This document shows, piece by piece, positions 9,037-17,284 of a DNA stretch of 45,733 nt. The notes beneath the pieces were generated by a model. The model was not told the DNA's origin and made no database searches. It saw nothing but the letters and a program-made list of their open reading frames with translations. The translations under genes and the position numbers were made by a program. Origin of the DNA: Bacteroidales bacterium. Its GTDB lineage: Bacteria; Bacteroidota; Bacteroidia; Bacteroidales; ML635J-15. Position 1 is the stretch's first letter; every line of letters begins with the position of its first letter. The stretch spans positions 1 through 45,733 of the forward strand of contig JAFZLK010000116.1 of the NCBI GenBank assembly GCA_017551515.1. The letters are read 5' to 3'.

Positions 9037-10515
9037 ATGGCTACAAACAGCAAAATCATCATGGACGGTCTTACATTCGACGATGTACTCCTTATCCCCG
9101 CATATTCTGAAATCATACCGGCACAAGTTACCCTTGGCTCGGTGTTTTCCAGAAACATAAAAATCAATACACCAATAGTTTCGGCTGCAATGGACACAGT
9201 TACCGACAGCCGTATGGCAATAGCAATGGCTCGTGAAGGCGGTATTGGTGTAATCCACAAAAACATGCCTATCGACATTCAGGCTCGCCATGTAAGCCAG
9301 GTGAAGAGAGCTGAAAATGCAATGATTCTAAACCCAGTCACCATAGATGTAAAATGCACTGTTGGCGACGCACGGAAAATCATGAACGAATACAATATCG
9401 GCGGTTTGCCAGTAGTTGATGCAGAAAAACGCCTCTGCGGTATTCTTACCAGCCGCGACATGCGTTTCCAAGACGATGCCAGCAAGCCCATCCGCGAAAT
9501 CATGACTCCTGCCGAAAAACTTGTCACCGCCGACCAGAACACAAAAATTGACGCTGCAAAAGATATTTTCAAGAAATATCGCATCGAAAAGTTGCCAGTT
9601 GTTGACAAGGAAAACAAACTTGTGGGACTTATCACCTACAAGGACATCACAAAGGCAAGCGTAAGTCCTAACTCATGCAAGGATTCGCATGGTCGTCTGC
9701 GCGTAGCTGCCGCAGTTGGTATTACAGGAGATTCTATTGAGAGAATGGAAGCTTTGGTAAATGCCGGCGTTGATGCACTCGTAATTGACACCGCACACGG
9801 ACATACCAAGAGCGTAAACGAAGTGCTTAAGTCTGCCCGCAAAAAATTCACCGACATCGACATCGTAGTTGGAAATGTTGCAACTGCAGAAGCAGCAAAA
9901 TTACTTGTAAAGAACGGTGCCGATGGCGTAAAGGTCGGCATTGGTCCTGGGTCTATATGCACAACGAGAATCGTGGCAGGTATCGGTGTTCCGCAACTCA
10001 CAGCTATCATGAATGTCTGCGAAGGCATAAAAGGTTCGGGCGTTCCAGTAATCGCCGATGGTGGTATCCGCTATTCGGGTGATATTGTGAAAGCTATTGC
10101 AGCAGGCGCATCGTCAATTATGGCTGGCGGACTTTTCGCTGGTACAGAAGAAGCTCCTGGTTCGACAATCATCTACAACGGTCGTAAGTTCAAGGAATAC
10201 CGAGGAATGGGTTCGCTCGAGGCAATGCAACTCGGCTCAAAGGACCGCTACTTCCAAGATATGGAAGACGATGTCAAGAAACTTGTTCCAGAAGGAATTT
10301 CAGGTCGTGTACCTTACAAGGGAACACTCAACGAGGTTATCTATCAGCTCATCGGCGGTTTGAAGGCAGGTATGGGCTACTGCGGAGCAAAGAACATAGA
10401 GGAACTTCACGAAAAAGCTCAGTTTGTACGCATCACCGCTAACGGCGTTGTAGAAAACCATCCGCACGACATTACAATAACAAGGGAAGCTCCTAACTAT
10501 TCACGCAACCAATAA
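9037..10515 (+). CDS. guaB: IMP dehydrogenase
   Basis: 492 residues, full length. It oxidises IMP to XMP with NAD, the committed step to guanine nucleotides, in the cytoplasm. The TIM-barrel start (GLTFDDVLLIPAYSE, SAAMDTVTDSRMA) is followed by two inserted CBS domains at about residues 97-150 and 158-210, the usual site of allosteric nucleotide control. The catalytic loop GIGPGSICTT places the active cysteine at residue 308, and the flap region EYRGMGSLEAM is present. Its stop lies 12 nt before the first SurA-like gene, so guaB may lead that operon. Confidence 0.97.
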   Translation: MATNSKIIMDGLTFDDVLLIPAYSEIIPAQVTLGSVFSRNIKINTPIVSAAMDTVTDSRMAIAMAREGGIGVIHKNMPIDIQARHVSQVKRAENAMILNPVTIDVKCTVGDARKIMNEYNIGGLPVVDAEKRLCGILTSRDMRFQDDASKPIREIMTPAEKLVTADQNTKIDAAKDIFKKYRIEKLPVVDKENKLVGLITYKDITKASVSPNSCKDSHGRLRVAAAVGITGDSIERMEALVNAGVDALVIDTAHGHTKSVNEVLKSARKKFTDIDIVVGNVATAEAAKLLVKNGADGVKVGIGPGSICTTRIVAGIGVPQLTAIMNVCEGIKGSGVPVIADGGIRYSGDIVKAIAAGASSIMAGGLFAGTEEAPGSTIIYNGRKFKEYRGMGSLEAMQLGSKDRYFQDMEDDVKKLVPEGISGRVPYKGTLNEVIYQLIGGLKAGMGYCGAKNIEELHEKAQFVRITANGVVENHPHDITITREAPNYSRNQ

Positions 10516-10527
10516 AGGAAATTTACG

Positions 10528-12507
10528 ATGAAAAAGACAATACTTGTAATTGCAACATTGCTTTTTGCAACAATATTGTGCGCACAGGACAGAACTCTGC
10601 TTGAAATCGACAACGAAAAGATTGATGCAGACGAATTCATGCACATTTTCAAGAAAAATGCAGGCCACACAGGAAATGTTACACGCAAGGATGTTGACGA
10701 ATACATGGAACTTTTTGTCAACTTCAAGCTGAAAGTCCACGAGGGACAGATGCAGGGACTCGACTCTTCGCGCAGTTTCAAACAGGAAATTGCAGGCTAC
10801 CGCAAACAGCTCGCACAGCCATACCTCAGCGACAAAAGCGTCGAGGAAGAACAAATCAAAGAAGCCTACGACAGAATGTGCTACGACATTGATGTCAGCC
10901 ATATCCTTATTACGGTAAACAACAATGCTTCGCCAGAGGATACTTTGAAGGCATGGAACAAAATCAACGACATCTACAAGCGTGCTGTCAAAGGCGAAGA
11001 TTTCTCAAAGTTGGCCGACACATATTCACAAGACCCATCAGTTACAAAGAACCACGGCGACCTTGGTTATTGCACTGTGTTCGGATTAGTTTATGATTTC
11101 GAAACCGTTATGTACAACACAAAGCCTGGCGAAATATCAAAGCCTTTCCGCACTCGTTACGGATACCATATTATTAAAGTCAACGACAAACGCCCATCAA
11201 AAGGTCGCTACAGAATCGCCCACATTATGGTTGTTTCACCACAGGACGCAACCGACGAACAGAAACGCGAGGCAAAAGAAACCATCGAAAATGTTTACGC
11301 ACAACTCAAGGCAGGTGCCGACTTTGCAGAAATGGCCGATAAATATAGTGCCGACCGCAGAACAGCAGTCAAGGGGGGCGAACTAGGATGGATAAATGTC
11401 GGCGGAAGAATGATTCGTGAGTTCGAGGAAGCTGCCTTCAAGTTGAACAATGTCGGCGACATTTCCGACATAGTATCAACAGGTTACGGCTACCATATTA
11501 TCAAATTGTTGGAAAAAGAACCAATAAAACCGTTTGAAGAATGCAAGGCGGACCTGAAGTCAAAAGTTAGCGGCAACATGCGGTCGTACAAAGGTCGCGA
11601 TGTTGTCATTGCAAATCTGCGCAAGGAATACAACATTAAGGACCAATCGAAGAAACTTGCACCGTTCTACAAGAAATATGTCACCGATTCCATATTCAAC
11701 GGAACCTGGAAAATTGATTCCACATTGAAACTCGACAAGGTAATTTTCGAGATAAAGGATCGTAAATTCACAGAAAAAGACTTTGCAAAATATTTCCAGA
11801 AATTCAATGTCAAGCAACCACCAGTTGACATAAAGATGTTGGTTCTAAACGGATACAAGCAGTTCGGCGACAAGTGCATAATTGAGTACGAAGAAAAACA
11901 CCTCGAAGAAAAATACCCGTCGTTCAAGTATTTGATGAAGGAGTACCATGATGGAATTCTGCTTTTCTCGCTCACCAACGATGCCGTGTGGAACAAGGCT
12001 ATTGCCGACAGTGCAGGACTTGAGGCGTACTACGAAACTGTAAAGGACAACTACAAGTGGGGCTACCGCTACGATGTCAAGACATACAAGTGCAAGGACG
12101 AAAAGTCGGCCAAAGAACTTACAAAAGCCCTGAGCGCAAATTTCGACGACGAAACAATCATCGGCAAACTCAACGCAAAAGATTCCACAACGGTTGTCGC
12201 TGGCGAATCTGCATTGGACGAAAAGGGACACAGCCTATTTGTTGACAATGCAATACGCGAAAGCGGAGTTGCAGAATCAGCTGGCCAGACAAAAGTGTAT
12301 TCCGACAAGGACAACAACGTAACAGCAATCAGGGTTGTTGCTCCAACGACAAAGAAACTCAACGAAATCAGAGGCATTGTTACCGCGGCATATCAGGACA
12401 AACTTGAAAAAGAATGGACCGAAAGTCTGCACAAGAAATACAATGTAAAGATTCACGAGGAAATGCTCGACCAGATTGTAAAGGAACTTTCCGAAGACAA
12501 GCAATAA
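10528..12507 (+). CDS. SurA-like periplasmic peptidyl-prolyl isomerase with two parvulin domains
   Basis: 659 residues with a signal peptide (MKKTILVIATLLFATILCAQ). A SurA-type N-terminal helical region is followed by two consecutive parvulin domains. The first is at about residues 125-225 (VSHILI, GDLGYCTV, YGYHIIKV). The second is at about 228-335 (IAHIMVV, GGELGWINVGG, YGYHIIKL). A long C-terminal region follows that I cannot assign. Known role of the family: folding and escort of outer-membrane and secreted proteins in the periplasm. It is the first of three consecutive foldase genes. Its TAA overlaps the next ATG by one base (TAATG), which indicates translational coupling. Confidence 0.9.
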   Translation: MKKTILVIATLLFATILCAQDRTLLEIDNEKIDADEFMHIFKKNAGHTGNVTRKDVDEYMELFVNFKLKVHEGQMQGLDSSRSFKQEIAGYRKQLAQPYLSDKSVEEEQIKEAYDRMCYDIDVSHILITVNNNASPEDTLKAWNKINDIYKRAVKGEDFSKLADTYSQDPSVTKNHGDLGYCTVFGLVYDFETVMYNTKPGEISKPFRTRYGYHIIKVNDKRPSKGRYRIAHIMVVSPQDATDEQKREAKETIENVYAQLKAGADFAEMADKYSADRRTAVKGGELGWINVGGRMIREFEEAAFKLNNVGDISDIVSTGYGYHIIKLLEKEPIKPFEECKADLKSKVSGNMRSYKGRDVVIANLRKEYNIKDQSKKLAPFYKKYVTDSIFNGTWKIDSTLKLDKVIFEIKDRKFTEKDFAKYFQKFNVKQPPVDIKMLVLNGYKQFGDKCIIEYEEKHLEEKYPSFKYLMKEYHDGILLFSLTNDAVWNKAIADSAGLEAYYETVKDNYKWGYRYDVKTYKCKDEKSAKELTKALSANFDDETIIGKLNAKDSTTVVAGESALDEKGHSLFVDNAIRESGVAESAGQTKVYSDKDNNVTAIRVVAPTTKKLNEIRGIVTAAYQDKLEKEWTESLHKKYNVKIHEEMLDQIVKELSEDKQ

Positions 12508-13358
12508 TGTACGCAAAATCATTAACATTCATATTGTTTGCTATCGCATTATGCTCATGCGTTCACAAGAACGAAGAACCAGTACAGGAAAAGTATGTGG
12601 CAAGTTTCGGCAATGAAAAACTTACCGAAAGCGAACTTTTACACGCAATCGGAACTTTTTCCAGGAGCAACGACAGCGCAGAACTTGCAGACGATTACAT
12701 TGACGACTGGCTTACCGAACGAATCATGTACAACGAAGCGACAAAACTATTGTACGACACTGCTGAAATCAACCGTAAGGCAATGCAGTACCGCCGTCAG
12801 CTGTTTGCTCACGAATACTGCCAAAAGTACATATACAGCAATGTGAACATGAATGTTACCGAAAAGGAAATAAACGACTACTACGACAAGCACCTCAACG
12901 AATATGTCATCAATACCACATACATTAAGGCACACTACATGACTATTTCGCCCAAAATCACACGCTACTACGAGATTTTTGAAAAGGTGCGCAAAAGTGA
13001 CCTCGACAGCGAACAAGAACTCGGTGACTACTGCGATGGTCCAGATAAGAATGTTTACTTTGTAAAAGACTGGGTGGAACTCAACGACTTCGTAAAACTG
13101 ATAAACTTCAGCGGAACCATAGAACCTTACGAACTCAAATACAAAAACACACTCGACTTCGTACACGACACACTGCACTACTTGGTAAAAATTGATGACT
13201 ATCTTATCCCGGGCGACCTTCTGCCAATCGAACTTGCGAAACCAAGAATCATACAGATTATCATGAACAAGCGCAGACACGACAAATACTTGCAGAACAA
13301 ACGGGAACTAATGAACAAATACAAATCTGACGGAACTATTGTCATTGGCAACAAATAA
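12507..13358 (+). CDS. SurA-like lipoprotein with degenerate foldase domain
   Basis: 283 residues from the ATG at 12507, chosen because it starts a lipoprotein signal (MYAKSLTFILFAIALCSC, acylated Cys at 18) and overlaps the stop of the previous gene. The body is laid out like the SurA N-terminal region: SFGNEKLTESELLHAIG resembles the opening of the neighbouring foldases, and helices carry the paired YNEA and RRQLFAHEY patterns. The parvulin signatures HILI and GGELG are absent, so it is probably a chaperone without isomerase activity. Its place between two real SurA-like genes suggests it works in the same outer-membrane protein assembly pathway. No better family name. Confidence 0.75.
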   Translation: MYAKSLTFILFAIALCSCVHKNEEPVQEKYVASFGNEKLTESELLHAIGTFSRSNDSAELADDYIDDWLTERIMYNEATKLLYDTAEINRKAMQYRRQLFAHEYCQKYIYSNVNMNVTEKEINDYYDKHLNEYVINTTYIKAHYMTISPKITRYYEIFEKVRKSDLDSEQELGDYCDGPDKNVYFVKDWVELNDFVKLINFSGTIEPYELKYKNTLDFVHDTLHYLVKIDDYLIPGDLLPIELAKPRIIQIIMNKRRHDKYLQNKRELMNKYKSDGTIVIGNK

Positions 13359-13361
13359 CTT

Positions 13362-14696
13362 ATGAAAAAAACACTCATTATTTCAATAATATGCCTGCTG
13401 GGGACAAGTGCCTACTCGCAGGGAATCATCGACAAGATTGTCGGAATAGTCGGTAACGAAATTATCATGATGTCCGACATCGAAAACCAATACATACAGA
13501 TGGCAAGCCAACAAATGGATGTGAACGACAACACCCGCTGCGAAATACTCGAGGACATGATGTTCCAGAAACTGCTATATGTACAGGCACAAAAGGATAG
13601 CATCGAGGTAACGCCAAAGGAAGTTGAAACCGAACTCGACCGCCGTCTGAGCGTATTCATCAACCAGATTGGCTCGGAGCAGAAACTGGAAGAATATTTC
13701 GGCAAAACCATAAAGTCGATAAAAGAAGACCTGCGAAGCACCATCGAGGAGCAAATGATGTCACAGAAGGTACAGCAGAAAATAATTGGCGACACCAAGG
13801 TAACACCATCGGAGGTAAAACGCTACTTCGAAAATCTACCTGCCGACAGCGTTCCTACAATTGACGCATATTACGAACTATCCGAAATTGTGATAAAGCC
13901 AGAAGTAAGCAAGGAGGACAAGGAAAAGGTTATTGCCGAACTCAACAAGATTCGCGAGCGCATACAAAACGGAGAAAGTTTCTCGACAATGGCAGTGCTG
14001 TATTCTGAAGACCCCGGCTCGGCAATGAAGGGTGGCGAACTCGGATTCGTCAGCAAGACCGACCTCGTACCCGAATTTTCACAAGTAGCCTTCAACCTGA
14101 CAAGTCCGCTGGATGTCTCACAAGTGGTTGAAACGGAATATGGATTCCATATCATTCAGATGATTGAAAAGAAGGGAAACATGATGAATTTCCGCCATAT
14201 CCTTATGAAGCCCAAAGTAAGCATGGAAGCTTTGGAAGCCGCCGATAAAAAGGCAAATGAAGTTTACAACATCCTCAAGACCGACACAATCAGTTTTGTC
14301 GATGCTGTAAAGAAATACAGCAACGGTGACAGCAAAGGCTCTGATGGAAAAGTCATGAATCCATACTACGGAGATGCTCACATGACATCCGATTTCCTCG
14401 ACCCATATACCAAGTCTGCTGTGATGCCACTAAAGGAAGGCGAATATTCCAAGCCGTTCCTATCTACAGACAACAAGGGTATCCGCGTTATAAAAATTGT
14501 CCGCCTCGACCTAGATGTTAAGGAGCACAAGGCAAACTTGAAGGACGACTACCTTACCTTGCAAAGATATGCCCTCGAGGACAAGAACAGCAAGCTAATA
14601 GATGAATGGATTAAGGACAAAGTCAAAGGCGTTTACATCAAGGTTGACGATGAATATAAGGGCTGCAAGTTCAATGTTGACTGCTGGATAAAATAA
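13362..14696 (+). CDS. SurA-like periplasmic peptidyl-prolyl isomerase
   Basis: 444 residues with a signal peptide (MKKTLIISIICLLGTSAYSQ). Of the three tandem foldases this is the one closest to classical SurA: it opens with IIDKIVGIVGNEIIMMSDIE, the conserved SurA start. It then has a good parvulin domain at about residues 168-265 (GGELGFVSKTDLVPEF, YGFHIIQM) and a second, weaker one (FRHILMKP, then VMNPYYGD). It starts three bases after the lipoprotein stop. Role: periplasmic chaperone and prolyl isomerase for outer-membrane proteins. A symbol is withheld because three paralogous genes share this locus. Confidence 0.9.
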   Translation: MKKTLIISIICLLGTSAYSQGIIDKIVGIVGNEIIMMSDIENQYIQMASQQMDVNDNTRCEILEDMMFQKLLYVQAQKDSIEVTPKEVETELDRRLSVFINQIGSEQKLEEYFGKTIKSIKEDLRSTIEEQMMSQKVQQKIIGDTKVTPSEVKRYFENLPADSVPTIDAYYELSEIVIKPEVSKEDKEKVIAELNKIRERIQNGESFSTMAVLYSEDPGSAMKGGELGFVSKTDLVPEFSQVAFNLTSPLDVSQVVETEYGFHIIQMIEKKGNMMNFRHILMKPKVSMEALEAADKKANEVYNILKTDTISFVDAVKKYSNGDSKGSDGKVMNPYYGDAHMTSDFLDPYTKSAVMPLKEGEYSKPFLSTDNKGIRVIKIVRLDLDVKEHKANLKDDYLTLQRYALEDKNSKLIDEWIKDKVKGVYIKVDDEYKGCKFNVDCWIK

Positions 14697-14738
14697 TTGA
14701 CGACTTTTGATTTTAGATTGACAACTTTCATATTGTAC

Positions 14739-14758
14739 AGACGCAAAATTTTGCGTCT
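14739..14758. repeat. Intergenic hairpin repeat, type A (copy 1)
   Basis: Perfect palindrome AGACGCAAAATTTTGCGTCT preceded by ACAACTTTCA and GTAC and followed by CAAC. The same frame of flanking bases and outer arms recurs at 36416-36435. It lies in the 180-nt gap after the SurA-like gene. Confidence 0.7.
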
Positions 14759-14761
14759 CAA

Positions 14762-14872
14762 CTAGAAACTTAGAAACTGGCGAAGCCCATCAAACGGCGT
14801 CAGCCATAGAAACTTAGAAACAACTAGAAACTCAGAAACGGCTTTAGCCATTGAAACTTAGAAACTTATTAT
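14762..14872. repeat. Cluster of short direct repeats (AGAAAC / GGC-nnn-GCC units)
   Basis: The stretch is built from reiterated ACTTAGAAAC units alternating with small GC dyads (GGCGAAGCC, GGCGTCAGCC, GGCTTTAGCC). The same mixture of units appears at 23195-23300. No reading frame of note. It ends directly before the cyclophilin start. Confidence 0.7.
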
Positions 14873-14876
14873 AACC

Positions 14877-15335
14877 ATGAAGATAGCAAAAATAAAAACC
14901 GAAGTTGGCACCATGAAGGTGAACTTCTATTTCGACGATGCGCCAAATACGGTGGCAAATTTCATAAAACTAGCCGAAGAAGGCTTCTACAACGGACTGC
15001 GTTTCCATCGCGTAATACCAGAATTTGTAGTACAAGGTGGCTGCCCGTTCTCACGCAACCTAGGCGACCCAAGAGTCGGGACAGGCGGTCCTGGCTACAA
15101 AATCAAATGCGAACTCAATGGTGGCAACCAGTACCACGACCGTGGTGTATTGTCTATGGCACACGCAGGACGCGACACTGGCGGTTCTCAGTTTTTCATC
15201 TGCTTAACCCGCGAATACACCAAGCACCTCGACCGTCAGCATACTTGCTTCGGTAGAGTAGTCGAAGGACTGGATGTACTTGACAAGATTCGTCAGGGAT
15301 GCAAAATTGAAGAAATAACAATAGAGGAAGAATAA
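14877..15335 (+). CDS. Cyclophilin-type peptidyl-prolyl isomerase
   Basis: 152 residues, a minimal bacterial cyclophilin without a signal peptide, so cytoplasmic. It carries the active-site pattern: FHRVIPEFVVQGG with the catalytic Arg, GGSQFFICL with the conserved Gln-Phe-Phe, and LDRQHTCFGRVVEG. It catalyses cis-trans isomerisation of prolyl bonds. The lipoprotein gene follows after 11 nt, so the two are probably one transcript. Confidence 0.93.
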   Translation: MKIAKIKTEVGTMKVNFYFDDAPNTVANFIKLAEEGFYNGLRFHRVIPEFVVQGGCPFSRNLGDPRVGTGGPGYKIKCELNGGNQYHDRGVLSMAHAGRDTGGSQFFICLTREYTKHLDRQHTCFGRVVEGLDVLDKIRQGCKIEEITIEEE

Positions 15336-15346
15336 TACTAACGAAA

Positions 15347-16360
15347 ATGAAAACCAAACTTTTCGCCATCGCCACATTGCTTCTTGTCCTAACAATTGTC
15401 TGGAGTTGTGGCTCTCCAAAGGCAACAGAACCAACCGAAAGCACCGATACTGAAACGATTTCCCAAACCGAAAGTCAACTAGATTTTTCTGCACTTGTCG
15501 GCAAATGGTGCGATGCTCACAACACCAAAGATGTAGGTGCTTTGTCGAACCTTTACGACCAAAATGTTATGTTCTATGGTTCGCCGATGGACAAAAACGA
15601 ATGCATTGAAAACAAACTGGCATTTTTTAAGAAAAAACCCGACTTCAAACAGGAAGCAACTGGCGAAATATCAATCGAGAACATCAGTGACAACGAGGTA
15701 AAATGCTGTTTCAACAAAAGAGTTACCGTTGATGGCAAAAACACCGACTATCCCTCATACCTGCATTTCCGCAAAGTTGACGACTATTGGAAAATTTCAG
15801 TTGAAAGCGACCTTGTCACCGACGAGAACCTTGCAAAACGCGCCGAAAAGAAAAATATCACTCAGGAAATGGGCGAAAGGCATGATGTCCCTGGCACATA
15901 CGACTTCAACGGTGACGGCAAAAAGGAATCGTGCTATCTGCTCGAACCAAAGAAATACGACGATGAAGATCATTTCATGGAATGCGAAGGCGAGTGCAAC
16001 TGCCTTATCATGTTCTCCGACAGCAACATACCACCAATCGAAGTAGAATACTGCATTGGAGGCAAACCGAAAATATATGGCGATTTGGATGGAAACGGCA
16101 CTATCGAAATTGGCATCTGGCCGTGGTGGTGGACAAGTTGCTGGCATACCTTTTATATATATACGCTCGTGAACGGTGAATGGCAATACTTCGTTGAACC
16201 GTTTTCCGTACACTGCAACCTGATGGAAGAACTGGAAGAATCCGGCGAACATATCATCACTCCTGTTAAGGGACAAAAGGATATGTTCAAGATTAGGTAC
16301 TCATACTTCGACGAGGAAGATGGGATTATGGAAGGAACTGAAATTGTTAGGAAATTGTAA
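15347..16360 (+). CDS. Lipoprotein with NTF2/SnoaL-like domain
   Basis: 337 residues with a lipoprotein signal (MKTKLFAIATLLLVLTIVWSC, lipid-bearing Cys at 21) and a Thr/Glu/Ser-rich linker. Residues about 45-165 have the pattern of an NTF2/SnoaL-type alpha-beta cone (KWCDAHNTKDVGALSNLY, then FRKVDDYWKISVESD). The second half holds two Asp-rich loops of EF-hand or FG-GAP type (DFNGDGKKES and DLDGNGTIEI), followed by a Trp-rich stretch (WPWWWTSCWH) and many Cys. Probably an outer-membrane lipoprotein that binds calcium; the ligand is unknown. Gene end converges on truA. Confidence 0.7.
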   Translation: MKTKLFAIATLLLVLTIVWSCGSPKATEPTESTDTETISQTESQLDFSALVGKWCDAHNTKDVGALSNLYDQNVMFYGSPMDKNECIENKLAFFKKKPDFKQEATGEISIENISDNEVKCCFNKRVTVDGKNTDYPSYLHFRKVDDYWKISVESDLVTDENLAKRAEKKNITQEMGERHDVPGTYDFNGDGKKESCYLLEPKKYDDEDHFMECEGECNCLIMFSDSNIPPIEVEYCIGGKPKIYGDLDGNGTIEIGIWPWWWTSCWHTFYIYTLVNGEWQYFVEPFSVHCNLMEELEESGEHIITPVKGQKDMFKIRYSYFDEEDGIMEGTEIVRKL

Positions 16361-16403
16361 CTTGGTCTGCATACCCAATCCAAGACAAAAATACTTCTTA
16401 GAT

Positions 16404-16550
16404 GCAGATTACGGACAGCAGTCTTCACAACGCTCCTCATTCTGTATCGCGTGAATGTTTGCTTCGCAGATGCTTTTTGCGCCTTAGCATAGCAAACAAG
16501 TTTGTTCTGCATACGGCTATCAAAGCATTACGACTAGCATCCGAAATGAC
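16404..16550 (-). repeat. Dispersed repeat P, long copy
   Basis: Bases 16404-16453 are the reverse complement of 34697-34746 with one mismatch in 50. Bases 16528-16550 match 34674-34696 with one mismatch in 23. Between the two blocks this copy has 74 extra bases with their own stem (GTTTGCT/AGCAAAC). It fills the gap between the lipoprotein gene and truA. Confidence 0.85.
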
Positions 16551-16556
16551 TAATTA

Positions 16557-17279
16557 TCAGTACTCCACTTCAGTCAAAAACAATCCATCGGCAGGCACGG
16601 ATTGACCTGCTTCGCATCGGTCTTTACTTTCGATGATACGACAAAAGTCATCTACCGAAAGTTTGTCCTTACCTACCTCAACCAAAGTGCCGACAATCGC
16701 TCTTACCATATTGCGAAGAAAGCGGTCTGCGGAAATGTGAAACACAATCTGGTCGCCATTTTTTTCAAACCCCGCACGATATATTTTACAGTTGTTGGTC
16801 TTCACATCCGTATGCAACTTGCTAAAACTTGTAAAGTCGGTGTAGTTGAATAACTTATCTGCGGCTTCCTGCATTCTGACAACATTGAGAGGATAGCGCA
16901 CATGCCATGAAAAACCTTTCAGGAACGGATTTTTTCGTTGCGTTATGACATATTTGTACGAACGCTTCTTGGCATCGAAACGAGCATGGAAATTTTCTTC
17001 CACTTTGACAATTGAAAAAATAGAAATGTCATCCGGCAACAATCCGTTGAGACGGTCTGTGGTTTTGTCATCAATTTCTGTATTTGCATCGAAATGCGCC
17101 ACATAGTATTCAGCATGAACGCCAGTGTCGGTACGACCACAACCTGTAAGCGCAATTTTTTCTCGAAGCACCTTACTCAAGGCATCCTCAAGCGTTTCCT
17201 GCACCGACGAGGCGTTTGGCTGAGACTGCCAACCATGGTAACGAGTTCCAACATACGAAAGGTCAATCCTATAACGCAT
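16557..17279 (-). CDS. truA: tRNA pseudouridine(38-40) synthase
   Basis: 240 residues, full length. It isomerises uridines 38-40 in the anticodon arm. The catalytic motif CGRTDTGVHA gives the nucleophile Asp51. Also present are the start RYRIDLSYVGTRYHGWQ, the tract FHARFDAKKRSYKYVI, and FLRNMVRAIVGTLVEVG near the C-terminus. The ATG at 17279 is only five nt after the stop of the 4.4-kb propeller protein gene and no promoter is visible between them, so truA may depend on read-through from that gene or on a promoter within its 3' end. Confidence 0.96.
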   Translation of the reverse strand: MRYRIDLSYVGTRYHGWQSQPNASSVQETLEDALSKVLREKIALTGCGRTDTGVHAEYYVAHFDANTEIDDKTTDRLNGLLPDDISIFSIVKVEENFHARFDAKKRSYKYVITQRKNPFLKGFSWHVRYPLNVVRMQEAADKLFNYTDFTSFSKLHTDVKTNNCKIYRAGFEKNGDQIVFHISADRFLRNMVRAIVGTLVEVGKDKLSVDDFCRIIESKDRCEAGQSVPADGLFLTEVEY

Positions 17280-17284
17280 ATCAG

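Noticed and set aside
12414..12506. Upstream extension of the SurA-like lipoprotein gene
   Set aside because: It overlaps the 3' end of the preceding gene in another frame, and the lipoprotein signal begins at 12507.
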